Origin: RUG705 sp934101175
GTDB taxonomy: Bacteria; Bacillota_I; Bacilli_A; RF39; UBA660
DNA: 64,000 nt
Direction: 5' to 3'
Assembly (NCBI GenBank): GCA_934101175.1
Contig: CAKOQC010000002.1
Location: 124,001 to 188,000, forward strand
Position 1 is the first letter of the stretch. Every line of letters begins with the position of its first letter. The translations under genes were made by a program, and so were the position numbers. A model generated the notes under the pieces. That model saw nothing but the letters and a program-made list of their open reading frames with translations. It was not told where the DNA came from and ran no database searches. This document shows, piece after piece, positions 9,325 through 16,923 of the stretch.

Positions 9325-9541
9325 TCGATTTTGAAGGAAAGAGTAATAATGGAATTTTTAAGAGAGTCTATGTTGGTGAGAATAGGTAAAGGAAATTATT
9401 ATAGATGGTTCTGGAGTCGTTTAACTGATAAGTAAGTTAAACCGGTAGTTACGTTATAGCTTTAAGAGTATAATTATAATAATTATAAAATAAGGTGGTA
9501 CCGCGGCTAATGTCGTCCTTAAGTATTACCTTATTTTTTTT
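9325..9541 (+). promoter_or_regulatory. T-box riboswitch, probable methionine (ATG) specifier
   Basis: The conserved T-box AAGGTGGTACCGCGG is at 9492-9506 and is followed by CGTCCTT (antiterminator partner) and by a terminator in which AATAAGGT pairs with ACCTTATT before a run of eight T (ends near 9541). Stem I carries the usual AGAGAG...GTTGGTG...TGGAG elements (9361-9415). The most likely specifier is ATG at 9405-9407, just upstream of TGGAG. The TGGT bulge would pair with a tRNA 3' end having discriminator A, as tRNA-Met has, and metG is in the operon. Uncharged tRNA-Met should favour read-through. The whole leader was folded by eye only. Confidence 0.88.
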
Positions 9542-9556
9542 GTTAGGAGGAATGTT

Positions 9557-10039
9557 ATGCGAAAATTTGAAAAAATTAGTTTTAGGCAATTTGCTAAAGA
9601 TGTAGAAGATGGTAATTACGATGAAATTAAATTACCTGTTAGGAAGACTACTAAGAGTGCTGGATATGACTTTATTTCTTTTATTGATATAGTTATTAAG
9701 CCTAATGAAATGGTAAAAATTCCTACAGGAATAAAAGTAGAATTGCCAGAAGGAGAATTTTTAGGAATTTTTGTACGTAGTAGTATGGGATTTAAGTATA
9801 ATGTTCGGATGTGTAATCAAGTAGGAATAATTGATGGTGATTATTATAATAATTCAGATAATGAAGGTCATATTTGGATTAAACTTCAAAATGAAGGAGA
9901 TAAGGATTATGTAATAAAAAAAGGGGATGCTTTTGCACAAGGCATTATCATGAAATATTATCTATGTGATGATGATAATGCTTTAGGCATTAGAGCTGGT
10001 GGAATAGGAAGTACAGATAGGAGAGATAATAATGGATAA
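9557..10039 (+). CDS. dut: Deoxyuridine 5'-triphosphate nucleotidohydrolase (dUTPase)
   Basis: 160 residues with all five trimeric dUTPase motifs: AGYDF (motif 1), VRSSMGFK (2), NQVGIIDGDYYNN (3, with the catalytic Asp), FAQGII (4) and RAGGIGSTDR (5, C-terminal arm). It hydrolyses dUTP to dUMP, limiting uracil in DNA and feeding thymidylate synthesis; thyA is at 26695. AGGAGG (9545-9550) precedes ATG 9557. It is the first gene after the T-box and overlaps metG by eight bases, an unusual partner for an amino-acid-responsive leader. Confidence 0.95.
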   Translation: MRKFEKISFRQFAKDVEDGNYDEIKLPVRKTTKSAGYDFISFIDIVIKPNEMVKIPTGIKVELPEGEFLGIFVRSSMGFKYNVRMCNQVGIIDGDYYNNSDNEGHIWIKLQNEGDKDYVIKKGDAFAQGIIMKYYLCDDDNALGIRAGGIGSTDRRDNNG

Positions 10040-11573
10040 GAAAAAGTTTTATATAAGTACAGCGATTGCATATGCTTCAAGTAAACCACATATTGGTAAT
10101 ACTTACGAAATAGTATTGGCAGATGTAATAGCTAGGTATAAGAGATTATGTGGATACGATGTTTATTTTCAAACAGGAACTGATGAACATGGACAAAAGA
10201 TTGAAGAGAAAGCAATTAATGAAGGTGTAAGTCCTCAAGAATATGTAGATGAAAAATCAAAAGTAATTAAAGAGATTTGGGATGTAATGAATACTAGTTA
10301 TGATAAATTTGTTAGAACTACAGATAGTCATCATAAAGAAGTAGTAGCGGAAATATTTAAGAAATTATATGATCAAGGTGATATATATTTAGGAGAATAT
10401 AAGGGATTATATTGTACTCCTTGTGAATCTTTTTGGACGGAAAGTCAACTAGTAGATGGAAAGTGCCCTGATTGTGGTAGAGAAGTTAAAGAAGCTACTG
10501 AGGAAGCATATTTCTTTAAGATGAGTAAGTATTCTAAATGGCTTGAAGAATATATAGAAAGTCATCCTGATTTTATAGAACCAGAATCTAGAAAAAATGA
10601 AATTATGAATAACTTTATTAAACCTGGATTACAAGATTTATGTGTATCTAGAACTAGTTTTAAATGGGGTGTACCAGTTAGTTTTAATGATAAGCATGTT
10701 GTATATGTATGGGTAGATGCATTATCAAATTATATTACTTTCTTGGGATATAATCCTAATGGAGAGAGTAGTTTAGAATATAATAAATATTGGCCTGCAG
10801 ATATTCATTTGATAGGTAAAGATATATTAAGATTTCATACAATATATTGGCCAATTATGTTACATGCTTTGAATATAGAGATGCCAAAACATATATTTGG
10901 ACATCCTTGGATGTTGTTTGGTAATGATAAGATGAGTAAATCTAAAGGAAATATTGTATATGCTGATGATTTAGTTAATAAATATGGAGTAGATGCTGTT
11001 AGATTTTATATGATTCATGAAATGCCTTATGCTTCAGATGGCGTATATACAGAAGATTTACTTATTGAAACTATTAATAGTAATTTAGCAAATGTTCTTG
11101 GTAATTTAGTTAATAGAACTATAGGTATGGCTAATAAGTATTTTGATGGTGTTATTAATAATACAGATACTAAAGAAGAAATAGATAAAGAATTTATTGA
11201 TGAAATACTTAAATTAAAATCAGAAATAGATAGTGATTTTGATAAATTTAGAATAGCTGATTCATTAGAAAGATTAATTGAAGCTTATCGTAGATGTAAT
11301 AAATATATAGATGAGACAATGCCTTGGGTTTTAGCTAAAGATGATAGTAAGAAAGATAGATTAGCTACTGTAATATATAATTTAATAGAAGCTATAAGAA
11401 TAATTACTGTATATTTACAAGCATATTTACCAGATACTGCTAAGAATATATTTACACAAATAAATACTGATATAACAGATTATGATAGTGTTTCAAAATT
11501 TGGAAGCTATGTTAGTGGTACAAAAGTTAATACACCAGAAGTATTATTTAAAAGAATTGAAATTGAAAAATAG
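10032..11573 (+). CDS. metG: Methionyl-tRNA synthetase (short form)
   Basis: 513 residues, class I synthetase. The HIGH-equivalent is PHIGNTYE, the KMSKS loop is NDKMSKSKGN, and the connecting peptide holds a zinc knuckle CTPC...CPDC (about residues 127-147). It ends soon after the anticodon-binding helical domain and lacks the C-terminal tRNA-binding OB-fold present in the 664-residue Bacillus MetS. Transcription is expected to depend on the upstream T-box. The first ATG overlaps the 3' end of dut. Confidence 0.97.
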   Translation: MDKKKFYISTAIAYASSKPHIGNTYEIVLADVIARYKRLCGYDVYFQTGTDEHGQKIEEKAINEGVSPQEYVDEKSKVIKEIWDVMNTSYDKFVRTTDSHHKEVVAEIFKKLYDQGDIYLGEYKGLYCTPCESFWTESQLVDGKCPDCGREVKEATEEAYFFKMSKYSKWLEEYIESHPDFIEPESRKNEIMNNFIKPGLQDLCVSRTSFKWGVPVSFNDKHVVYVWVDALSNYITFLGYNPNGESSLEYNKYWPADIHLIGKDILRFHTIYWPIMLHALNIEMPKHIFGHPWMLFGNDKMSKSKGNIVYADDLVNKYGVDAVRFYMIHEMPYASDGVYTEDLLIETINSNLANVLGNLVNRTIGMANKYFDGVINNTDTKEEIDKEFIDEILKLKSEIDSDFDKFRIADSLERLIEAYRRCNKYIDETMPWVLAKDDSKKDRLATVIYNLIEAIRIITVYLQAYLPDTAKNIFTQINTDITDYDSVSKFGSYVSGTKVNTPEVLFKRIEIEK

Positions 11574-11600
11574 TCGGATTTGATATAATTCGACTTTTTT
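11572..11600 (+). terminator. Terminator of dut-metG
   Basis: Nine-base stem (11572-11580 with 11587-11595, one G-T pair), six-base loop, T-run to 11600. The stem begins inside the metG stop codon. Confidence 0.85.
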
Positions 11601-11603
11601 CTT

Positions 11604-11631
11604 TTGACATAAAATGTAAAATATTTATAGA
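11604..11631 (+). promoter_or_regulatory. Probable promoter for the small membrane protein and tatD
   Basis: Consensus -35 TTGACA (11604-11609) with TATAGA (11626-11631) 16 bases later. It lies directly behind the metG terminator. A second AT-rich candidate -10 exists near 11670. Confidence 0.55.
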
Positions 11632-11710
11632 TTAATAAAGTTTGTTTACAAAGAAACAATATTTTGTTATATTGATAATGTAGTGCGTTGTTATGAAAGG
11701 ATGGAAGGCA

Positions 11711-11881
11711 ATGCAAAAAGAAAAACACGAAGGGATTGCAGTGTTTATGTACTTGGGAGTTTTATTATTTATAACAATAATAAATTTATTTGATTTTGAT
11801 AAGGCTTCATTTTTAGACATGGTATATTTAGTTGTAGTTTTGAGTTGTGTTTTAAAGCTTTTTCTGATTAAAAGGAAGTAA
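11711..11881 (+). CDS. Small two-span membrane protein
   Basis: A 56-residue protein with a charged N-terminus (MQKEKHEG), two hydrophobic segments (about 9-25 and 34-52) joined by FDFDKASFLD, and a basic C-terminus LIKRK, giving a helical-hairpin topology. No family was recognised. I chose ATG 11711, preceded by AAAGGATGGAAGG; ATG 11693 is in frame but poorly placed. It lies between a promoter and tatD and may share its transcript. Confidence 0.55.
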   Translation: MQKEKHEGIAVFMYLGVLLFITIINLFDFDKASFLDMVYLVVVLSCVLKLFLIKRK

Positions 11882-11906
11882 CAAGCATTAGATAGGAAAT
11901 GATTAT

Positions 11907-12659
11907 ATGTATATTGATACACATTGTCATATTACTCATGATGATTATGATAATATTGATAAACTAATATCTGATATAAAGGATAGTGGTATATCAAAGA
12001 TAATTGTTAATGGCTGTGATATGAAAAGTAATTTAGAAGTATTAGACTTAGTTAATAAATATGATATTGTTTATGGAGCTATTGGGTTTCATCCGACTGA
12101 ATTAGATAACTATAAGGATGAAGATATTGAATGGTTATGTAATAATATTAATAATGATAAGATAGTAGCTATAGGTGAAATAGGGTTAGATTATCATTAT
12201 GATAATACGGATAAAGAGAAACAACTTAAAGTTTTTAGGAAACAATTAGAAGTAGCAAAGAAATATAATAAACCCGTTATAGTTCATGCTAGAGATGCTA
12301 TTCAAGATACATATGATTTACTTAAAGAATATAAACTTACAGGAAGTCTTCACTGTTTTAGTGGAAGTTTAGAAATGGCTAGAGAGTTTACTAAATTAGG
12401 TTATTATTTAGGAATAGGAGGAGTTTGTACTTATAAAAATGCTAAGAATATTGTTAATGTTATAGAAAATATTGATTTAGCATATATATTATTAGAAACT
12501 GATAGTCCTTATTTAACTCCAGAACCATATAGGAAAGAGAAGAATAGTTCATGTTTTATACCAATTATTGCTAAGAAAATAGCAGAGATTAAGAATGTTT
12601 CTCTTTTAAAAGTCGTTGAAATTACTGGGAAAAATGCTAATAAGTGCTTTAAGTTTTAA
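11907..12659 (+). CDS. tatD: TatD family metal-dependent deoxyribonuclease
   Basis: 250 residues of the amidohydrolase-type TIM barrel. Metal ligands are visible: DTHCHI at residues 4-9, the glutamate in AIGEIGLDYHY, HAR (KPVIVHARDA), HCFSG, and the late aspartate in LLETDSPYLTP. These are the standard TatD/YabD signatures. The family hydrolyses DNA ends and has 3'-5' exonuclease activity. In Bacillus yabD also follows metS, so gene order is kept. Confidence 0.94.
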   Translation: MYIDTHCHITHDDYDNIDKLISDIKDSGISKIIVNGCDMKSNLEVLDLVNKYDIVYGAIGFHPTELDNYKDEDIEWLCNNINNDKIVAIGEIGLDYHYDNTDKEKQLKVFRKQLEVAKKYNKPVIVHARDAIQDTYDLLKEYKLTGSLHCFSGSLEMAREFTKLGYYLGIGGVCTYKNAKNIVNVIENIDLAYILLETDSPYLTPEPYRKEKNSSCFIPIIAKKIAEIKNVSLLKVVEITGKNANKCFKF

Positions 12660-12691
12660 TATAAATACTTAAGGGGTGAATTTTTTTGAAT

Positions 12692-12720
12692 TTGACAAAA
12701 CTATGATATTGTGTTAGTAT
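12692..12720 (+). promoter_or_regulatory. Promoter of the SleB-like hydrolase gene
   Basis: TTGACA (12692-12697), 17-base spacer, TAGTAT (12715-12720). Confidence 0.65.
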
Positions 12721-12758
12721 TATATTACCTAAATAAAATTATATGAGGTGATTATTTT

Positions 12759-13514
12759 ATGAGAAAGACAGTATCTAGCTTATTAGTACTTGGCTCTCAA
12801 ATGCTAATAGTAGGTCTATTTTTCACAACAGTATTTAGTAAGAATGTTAACGTTTCAAAGCATGTTAGCACAGTACATAATGATAATCTTAATAAGATTG
12901 CAACTTCAGTATCATTATTGTTTGAAGAAGATAGTTTAGCTAAGGTAGAAGATAAAGTTGTAAGTATGACTATTGAAGAGTTACCTTCAATTGCTAAAGT
13001 ATCAGAAGATGCTTCTAAAATAGAGGAAGAAGTTAAAGTGGAAGAACCTATTAGTACACCACTTTATTCAATAGATGCTAGTAAGTATATCAGTAATGAA
13101 GCAATGGGCTTTGTTGTTACTGAAGATAATAAACATTATAATTTAGAAGGATATGAATTTGATGTTGTTGTTGCTGTGGTAGCAGGTGAGTTTGATAAAA
13201 ATTTGAATGATGCTTTAGGAGTTGTATCAGTTATCTTAAATAGATGTGATTCAACTAAATGGCGTGGTTCTACTCCATATGAACAAGTTGTAGCTAAAAA
13301 TCAATTTGAAGTTTATTATGGGGGATCATATATGAAATATATGCCAGGATATAGTCAATATGGTAGTAGTAAATATGAAGTAGCTAAGCAAGCAGTATTA
13401 GATGGCTTGAATGGAATTAGAAATAATAGTTATTTAGGTTTTAGAGCTTCATGGGTATCAAGCTATAGTGATAAATATATTGTTACTGGTGGAAACAGAT
13501 ATGGTTATAATTAA
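12759..13514 (+). CDS. SleB/CwlJ-type cell-wall hydrolase, membrane-anchored
   Basis: 251 residues. Residues 8-28 form an uncleaved signal or transmembrane helix, followed by an extracytoplasmic acidic spacer to about residue 105. The C-terminal part, from VVVAVVAGEFDKNLNDALG through VVSVILNRCDSTKWRG to EQVVAKNQFEVY, matches the Hydrolase_2 (SleB/CwlJ) fold with its catalytic glutamate in AGE. Relatives cleave cortex peptidoglycan at germination. Bacillus has the G5/3D-domain protein yabE and rnmV here, so the position is the same but the enzyme differs. Own promoter and terminator, AGGTGA ribosome-binding site. Confidence 0.82.
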   Translation: MRKTVSSLLVLGSQMLIVGLFFTTVFSKNVNVSKHVSTVHNDNLNKIATSVSLLFEEDSLAKVEDKVVSMTIEELPSIAKVSEDASKIEEEVKVEEPISTPLYSIDASKYISNEAMGFVVTEDNKHYNLEGYEFDVVVAVVAGEFDKNLNDALGVVSVILNRCDSTKWRGSTPYEQVVAKNQFEVYYGGSYMKYMPGYSQYGSSKYEVAKQAVLDGLNGIRNNSYLGFRASWVSSYSDKYIVTGGNRYGYN

Positions 13515-13532
13515 GAGCTTAAGCTCTTTTTT
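13513..13532 (+). terminator. Terminator of the SleB-like gene
   Basis: Palindrome AAGAGCTTAAGCTCTT (13513-13528) followed by T; overlaps the stop codon. Confidence 0.75.
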
Positions 13533-13533
13533 C

Positions 13534-13562
13534 TTGACATAAAATAGAAATATTTATAAAAT
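13534..13562 (+). promoter_or_regulatory. Promoter of rsmA
   Basis: TTGACA (13534-13539), 17-base spacer, TAAAAT (13557-13562). The TTGACATAAAAT block also occurs at 11604. Confidence 0.7.
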
Positions 13563-13585
13563 AGAGTTATGTTTTGGAGGTATAA

Positions 13586-14374
13586 ATGGATAAATTTGAA
13601 TATAAAAAAGCGTTTGGACAGAATTTTATTAAAGATAATAATATTATTTATAAGATAGTTAAGGCTGCTGATATAGATAAAGATACTTTGGTTATTGAAA
13701 TAGGGCCTGGTGCTGGTAGTTTATCTAAAAGTATTGTTCCATTATCTGGGAATGCAATTTTGTATGAAATAGATACTAGATTAGAGGATACTCTTTATTC
13801 TTTATTAGGGCAATATGATAACTATAAGATTATATTTAATGACTTTTTGAAGCAAGATGTGAAGAAAGATATAGAGGGGTATAAATATAAAAAATTGTAT
13901 GTAGTAGCTAATTTACCTTATTATATAACTACTCCTATTATAACTAAACTTATGAAAGAAATATATCCTGATAAAATTGTTATAATGATTCAAGATGAAG
14001 TTGCTAATAGATTATCAGCTAAAGAAGGTAGCAAAGATTATGGAATGATATCAGTGTTATTATCTTCTAAATATGATATAAAAAAATTATTTAAAGTTAG
14101 TAGAAAGTGTTTTATTCCAGAACCAAATGTTGATAGTGCAGTTATATCATTAACAAAGCATGATAAATATAATATAGAAGACAGTAATATATTTGAAAAA
14201 TTAATTAAAGATTGTTTTCAATATAAAAGAAAAAATTTAAGAAACAATTTAAAAGGATATGACTTATCTATTATAGAACAAGTTCTTTCTATGTATGACT
14301 ATAGTTTGAATAATAGAGCAGAAGATATACCGGTTAGTGTTTTTGTAGAAATGGCTAATAATATTAGTAAATAA
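13586..14374 (+). CDS. rsmA: 16S rRNA dimethyladenosine transferase RsmA (KsgA)
   Basis: 262 residues. AFGQNFIKD (N-terminal family motif), SAM motif I EIGPGAGSLS, and the catalytic NLPYYITTPII are all present. The enzyme dimethylates A1518 and A1519 in 16S rRNA, a late 30S maturation step. GGAGG precedes ATG 13586. The rnmV gene that usually overlaps rsmA upstream is absent. Confidence 0.96.
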   Translation: MDKFEYKKAFGQNFIKDNNIIYKIVKAADIDKDTLVIEIGPGAGSLSKSIVPLSGNAILYEIDTRLEDTLYSLLGQYDNYKIIFNDFLKQDVKKDIEGYKYKKLYVVANLPYYITTPIITKLMKEIYPDKIVIMIQDEVANRLSAKEGSKDYGMISVLLSSKYDIKKLFKVSRKCFIPEPNVDSAVISLTKHDKYNIEDSNIFEKLIKDCFQYKRKNLRNNLKGYDLSIIEQVLSMYDYSLNNRAEDIPVSVFVEMANNISK

Positions 14375-14426
14375 TATTATAGTCATTTTTTTCATATTAT
14401 TACATAAGATTAACTAGGTGAAGAAT

Positions 14427-15185
14427 ATGTTTAATATAGGCGATTATGTTACTAGAAATTCATATAATAATGATATTGTTTTTAAAATTATTGATATTAA
14501 AGGAGAAGTATATTATTTAAAAGGTGTTAGTGTAAGATTATATGCAGATAGTTATCAAGATGATTTAGTTAAGTGTGATGACGAAATGGATAAAGATACA
14601 TTTAGGCCTAGTATAGATGAATATCGTAATCTTAATAGAAATGAATATTTTTATTTACCTGGAAGAATTTTACATATCGATGGAGATAAAGAGTATTTAG
14701 AAAAATGTATGGCTTTTTATAAGAAAAATAAAATTAAGGCATATGGTTTATATATGAGAGAGAATGATATGGCTAGTCAAGTACAGGGACTTTTAAAGAA
14801 ATATAATCCAGATATTTTAGTATTAACAGGACATGATTCTTTTTCTAGGAGTAAAAGGCAAAAATATAAGAATACTACTAATTTTGTTAGTGCGGTAACG
14901 GAAGCTAGAAATTATGAGAAATCTCATGAGAAATTATTTGTAATAGCAGGAGCTTGTCAATCTAATTATGAAGATTTAATTAAGGCTGGTGCTAATTTTG
15001 CTTCTAGTCCTAAAAGAATTAATATTCATGCATTAGATCCAGCGATAATAGCTGCTTGTCTTTCTTTTTCTGATAAAAATAATAATATTGATATAATTAA
15101 AATACTAGAGAAAACAAAATATGGTGCTGATGGTATGGGAGGCATTATTACTAAAGGTTCCATGTATATAGGTTATCCTAGATAA
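14427..15185 (+). CDS. yabG: Sporulation-specific protease YabG
   Basis: 252 residues. The N-terminus (MFNIGDYVTRNSYNNDIVFK) is an SH3-like barrel and the core (LPGRILHIDGDKEYLEKC; LVLTGHDSF; LFVIAGACQSNYEDLIKAGANFASSP) is typical of YabG, the cysteine protease that processes spore-coat proteins. Bacillus YabG is 290 residues. Start ATG 14427 behind AGGTGAAG; GTG 14418 is an in-frame alternative within the ribosome-binding site. Order rsmA-yabG-veg matches Bacillus. The TAA overlaps the veg ATG. Confidence 0.9.
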   Translation: MFNIGDYVTRNSYNNDIVFKIIDIKGEVYYLKGVSVRLYADSYQDDLVKCDDEMDKDTFRPSIDEYRNLNRNEYFYLPGRILHIDGDKEYLEKCMAFYKKNKIKAYGLYMRENDMASQVQGLLKKYNPDILVLTGHDSFSRSKRQKYKNTTNFVSAVTEARNYEKSHEKLFVIAGACQSNYEDLIKAGANFASSPKRINIHALDPAIIAACLSFSDKNNNIDIIKILEKTKYGADGMGGIITKGSMYIGYPR

Positions 15186-15397
15186 TGAATATTAAAAATA
15201 TTAGAAATTTTTTAGCTAGTAAGATAGGAGCTAATATTACTATCATATATTATGGTAGTAGAAATCGTAAAGAAAGATACAGTGGTATTTTATATAAAGT
15301 ATATAGAAATATTTTTACTATAAGATTATGTAATGGAGAGATAAAAAGCTTTAATTATATTGATATTTTAACAAAGACTATTAGAATTTTTATATAA
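15185..15397 (+). CDS. veg: Veg family protein
   Basis: A basic 70-residue protein. The pattern ...IRNFLASKIGANITI...GSRNRKERYSGILYKVYRNIFTI...FNYIDILTKTIRI parallels Bacillus Veg (SL.GNLGKRLTL...GRRK..ERSGIL.E.YPSVFVI...SYADILTETVEL). Veg is associated with outgrowth and biofilm gene control in Bacillus. It is shorter than the 86-residue Bacillus protein and shares its first base with the yabG stop. Confidence 0.87.
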   Translation: MNIKNIRNFLASKIGANITIIYYGSRNRKERYSGILYKVYRNIFTIRLCNGEIKSFNYIDILTKTIRIFI

Positions 15398-15443
15398 AAT
15401 TTAATAAAGTGTGTATAATAACTATCTAATAACTATAAAATAC

Positions 15444-15473
15444 TTGACTTTTATGGTTAAAATGAATTAAAAT
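15444..15473 (+). promoter_or_regulatory. Promoter of spoVG
   Basis: TTGACT (15444-15449) and TAAAAT (15468-15473) with an 18-base spacer. This is a sigma-A type; no clear sigma-H match was seen. Confidence 0.55.
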
Positions 15474-15518
15474 GTAATTAGAAAATGTTATTTTCTAGAG
15501 GAGGAGTGTAAGTACATA

Positions 15519-15776
15519 ATGAAAATTACTTCAGTTACAGTTAAAAAAATTGACAAAGAAAACTCAAGAATGAAAGGAATAGCTTCAGTACTTATTGATG
15601 ATTGTTTTGCAGTACATGATATCAGAATTATCGAAGGCGATAATGGACTATTTATAGCTATGCCAAGTAGACAAACTTCTACTGGTGGATATAGAGATAT
15701 TGCACATCCAATTAATTCTGAGACTCGTCAAGTATTTGAAAAAGAAATAATCGAAGCTTATGAAAAAGCAGAATAA
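15519..15776 (+). CDS. spoVG: SpoVG, site-specific RNA/DNA-binding regulator
   Basis: 85 residues, near full length. KITSVTVKKI, MKGIASVLIDDCFAVHDIRII and FIAMPSRQTSTGGYRDIAHPI are the SpoVG signature. The family binds nucleic acids and affects septation, capsule and virulence genes. The start is behind GAGGAGG (15499-15505). Flanked by its own promoter and terminator, so monocistronic; purR, yabJ and ispE, neighbours in Bacillus, are absent. Confidence 0.96.
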   Translation: MKITSVTVKKIDKENSRMKGIASVLIDDCFAVHDIRIIEGDNGLFIAMPSRQTSTGGYRDIAHPINSETRQVFEKEIIEAYEKAE

Positions 15777-15797
15777 ACACCATATGGTGTTTTTTTC
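15775..15797 (+). terminator. Terminator of spoVG
   Basis: AAACACC (15775-15781) pairs with GGTGTTT (15786-15792), loop ATAT, T-run. The stem starts inside the stop codon. Confidence 0.85.
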
Positions 15798-15884
15798 ATG
15801 ATATTTTGGTATATTAGTAAATTATTTACATATATTTAATTAGGTATTGGTAAGGTTGCTATTAAAATTAGGAAAGGTGATAAT

Positions 15885-16208
15885 ATGGATAAGGGTAGAG
15901 ATCTTGAACTTAATTATAGTAGTGTTAAAGAAATAGAAGCTAGTTTTAATCATGGAATTAATTTATCGGAAAGAAAAAATATTGTGGTAACTGGTGTTAA
16001 AAAGATAGATAGTTTTGATAGTGAGGAATTTATGATGGATACGACATTAGGATATTTAAATATTAAGGGTAGTGATTTAGAGATTATTAAATTAGATACT
16101 TATCAAGGAAATGTATCAATAAAAGGAAAAATAGATAGTATGACATATTTAGATAATGTTACAGGTAAAAATAAAGAAGAGTCTTTTTTAGGTAAATTAT
16201 TTAAATAA
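15885..16208 (+). CDS. yabP: Sporulation protein YabP
   Basis: 107 residues of the YabP/YqfC family: RKNIVVTGVKKIDSFDSEEF, LGYLNIKGSDLEIIKLD, GNVSIKGKIDSMTYLD. This all-beta domain is restricted to endospore formers and is needed for spore cortex assembly. AGGAAAGGTGAT precedes the ATG. The last base of the stop is the first base of yabQ, the conserved yabP-yabQ-divIC arrangement; yabO (S4 domain) is missing. Confidence 0.93.
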   Translation: MDKGRDLELNYSSVKEIEASFNHGINLSERKNIVVTGVKKIDSFDSEEFMMDTTLGYLNIKGSDLEIIKLDTYQGNVSIKGKIDSMTYLDNVTGKNKEESFLGKLFK

Positions 16209-16498
16209 TGATTTTAGAAATACAAATAGAGTCTTTTATTTATTCATTTCTTTTTGGATGTGTCTTTTATTTTCTTCTTGATATCTTTAATCGTATAACA
16301 CAAAAAGGTAATATATTTCTTAAAATAGTGGGGGCAGTTTTGTTTACTGTGAGTTCTTCTTTAATATATTTTTTAATTTTGTTACATGTAAATAATGGTT
16401 ATGTACATGTATATTTTCTAATTTCAATTTTGGTTGGTTATATTTTTGTTTATTTTCTTGTTAATAAGTGGTTTACACATAAGAAAAAAATAAATTAA
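16208..16498 (+). CDS. yabQ: Spore cortex biosynthesis protein YabQ
   Basis: A 96-residue integral membrane protein with three hydrophobic spans (about 8-27, 37-57 and 64-84). The N-terminal phrase FIYSFLFGCVFYFLLDIFNRI resembles YabQ (a gap-G...D..R pattern in the first helix). YabQ is required for cortex formation. It is less than half the length of Bacillus YabQ (211), lacking the C-terminal extension. Identification leans on overlap with yabP and the following divIC. Confidence 0.82.
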   Translation: MILEIQIESFIYSFLFGCVFYFLLDIFNRITQKGNIFLKIVGAVLFTVSSSLIYFLILLHVNNGYVHVYFLISILVGYIFVYFLVNKWFTHKKKIN

Positions 16499-16514
16499 TG
16501 TTGATAATATTAAT

Positions 16515-16543
16515 TTGTCAATTAGTATGTTATGTGTTATAAT
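16515..16543 (+). promoter_or_regulatory. Promoter of divIC
   Basis: TTGTCA (16515-16520), 17-base spacer, perfect TATAAT (16538-16543). It separates the vegetative divIC from the sporulation genes upstream. Confidence 0.82.
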
Positions 16544-16590
16544 GTCTATGAATATAGTAAGAGATGTGTATCTTAGAAAGGAGTGATAGG

Positions 16591-16890
16591 GTGAATAAGA
16601 AAAAAAGAAAAAAATCAAAATTTAAAATTAAAATCTTTATTTCTTTAATTGTCTTTGGTGCTATCACTTTTAGTTTGGGATATAATTTGTTTAATAATCT
16701 TAAGAGTATTAATCAAATGAAACAAGAGAAGGTTAGTTTGAAAAATAAAATAACAGATTTAGAAAAAGAAAAGAAAGTTTTGGAGACAGATATTCAAAAA
16801 TTAGAAGATCCAGATTATATTGCTAAATATGTTAGGGAAAAATATTTTTATTCTAAAGAAGGGGAATTGATTTTAAGAATTGATGAATAA
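16591..16890 (+). CDS. divIC: Septum formation initiator DivIC (FtsB family)
   Basis: 99 residues: basic cytoplasmic tail (KKKRKKSKFK), one transmembrane helix (about 15-33), then a coiled coil (KQEKVSLKNKITDLEKEKKV) and the conserved DPDYIAKYVREKYFYSKEGE ending. DivIC acts in the divisome with DivIB and FtsL. The start is GTG 16591 with AAAGGAG seven bases upstream; an in-frame ATG at 16564 precedes that ribosome-binding site. Confidence 0.93.
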   Translation: MNKKKRKKSKFKIKIFISLIVFGAITFSLGYNLFNNLKSINQMKQEKVSLKNKITDLEKEKKVLETDIQKLEDPDYIAKYVREKYFYSKEGELILRIDE

Positions 16891-16892
16891 TT

Positions 16893-16923
16893 AAAAAGAC
16901 GAAATGCTATTTTTCGTCTTTTT
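16893..16923. terminator. Bidirectional terminator between divIC and ftsH
   Basis: Twelve-base stem (16893-16904 with 16912-16923). T-runs flank it on both strands. The ftsH stop codon (16907-16909, minus strand) is in the loop. Confidence 0.9.
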
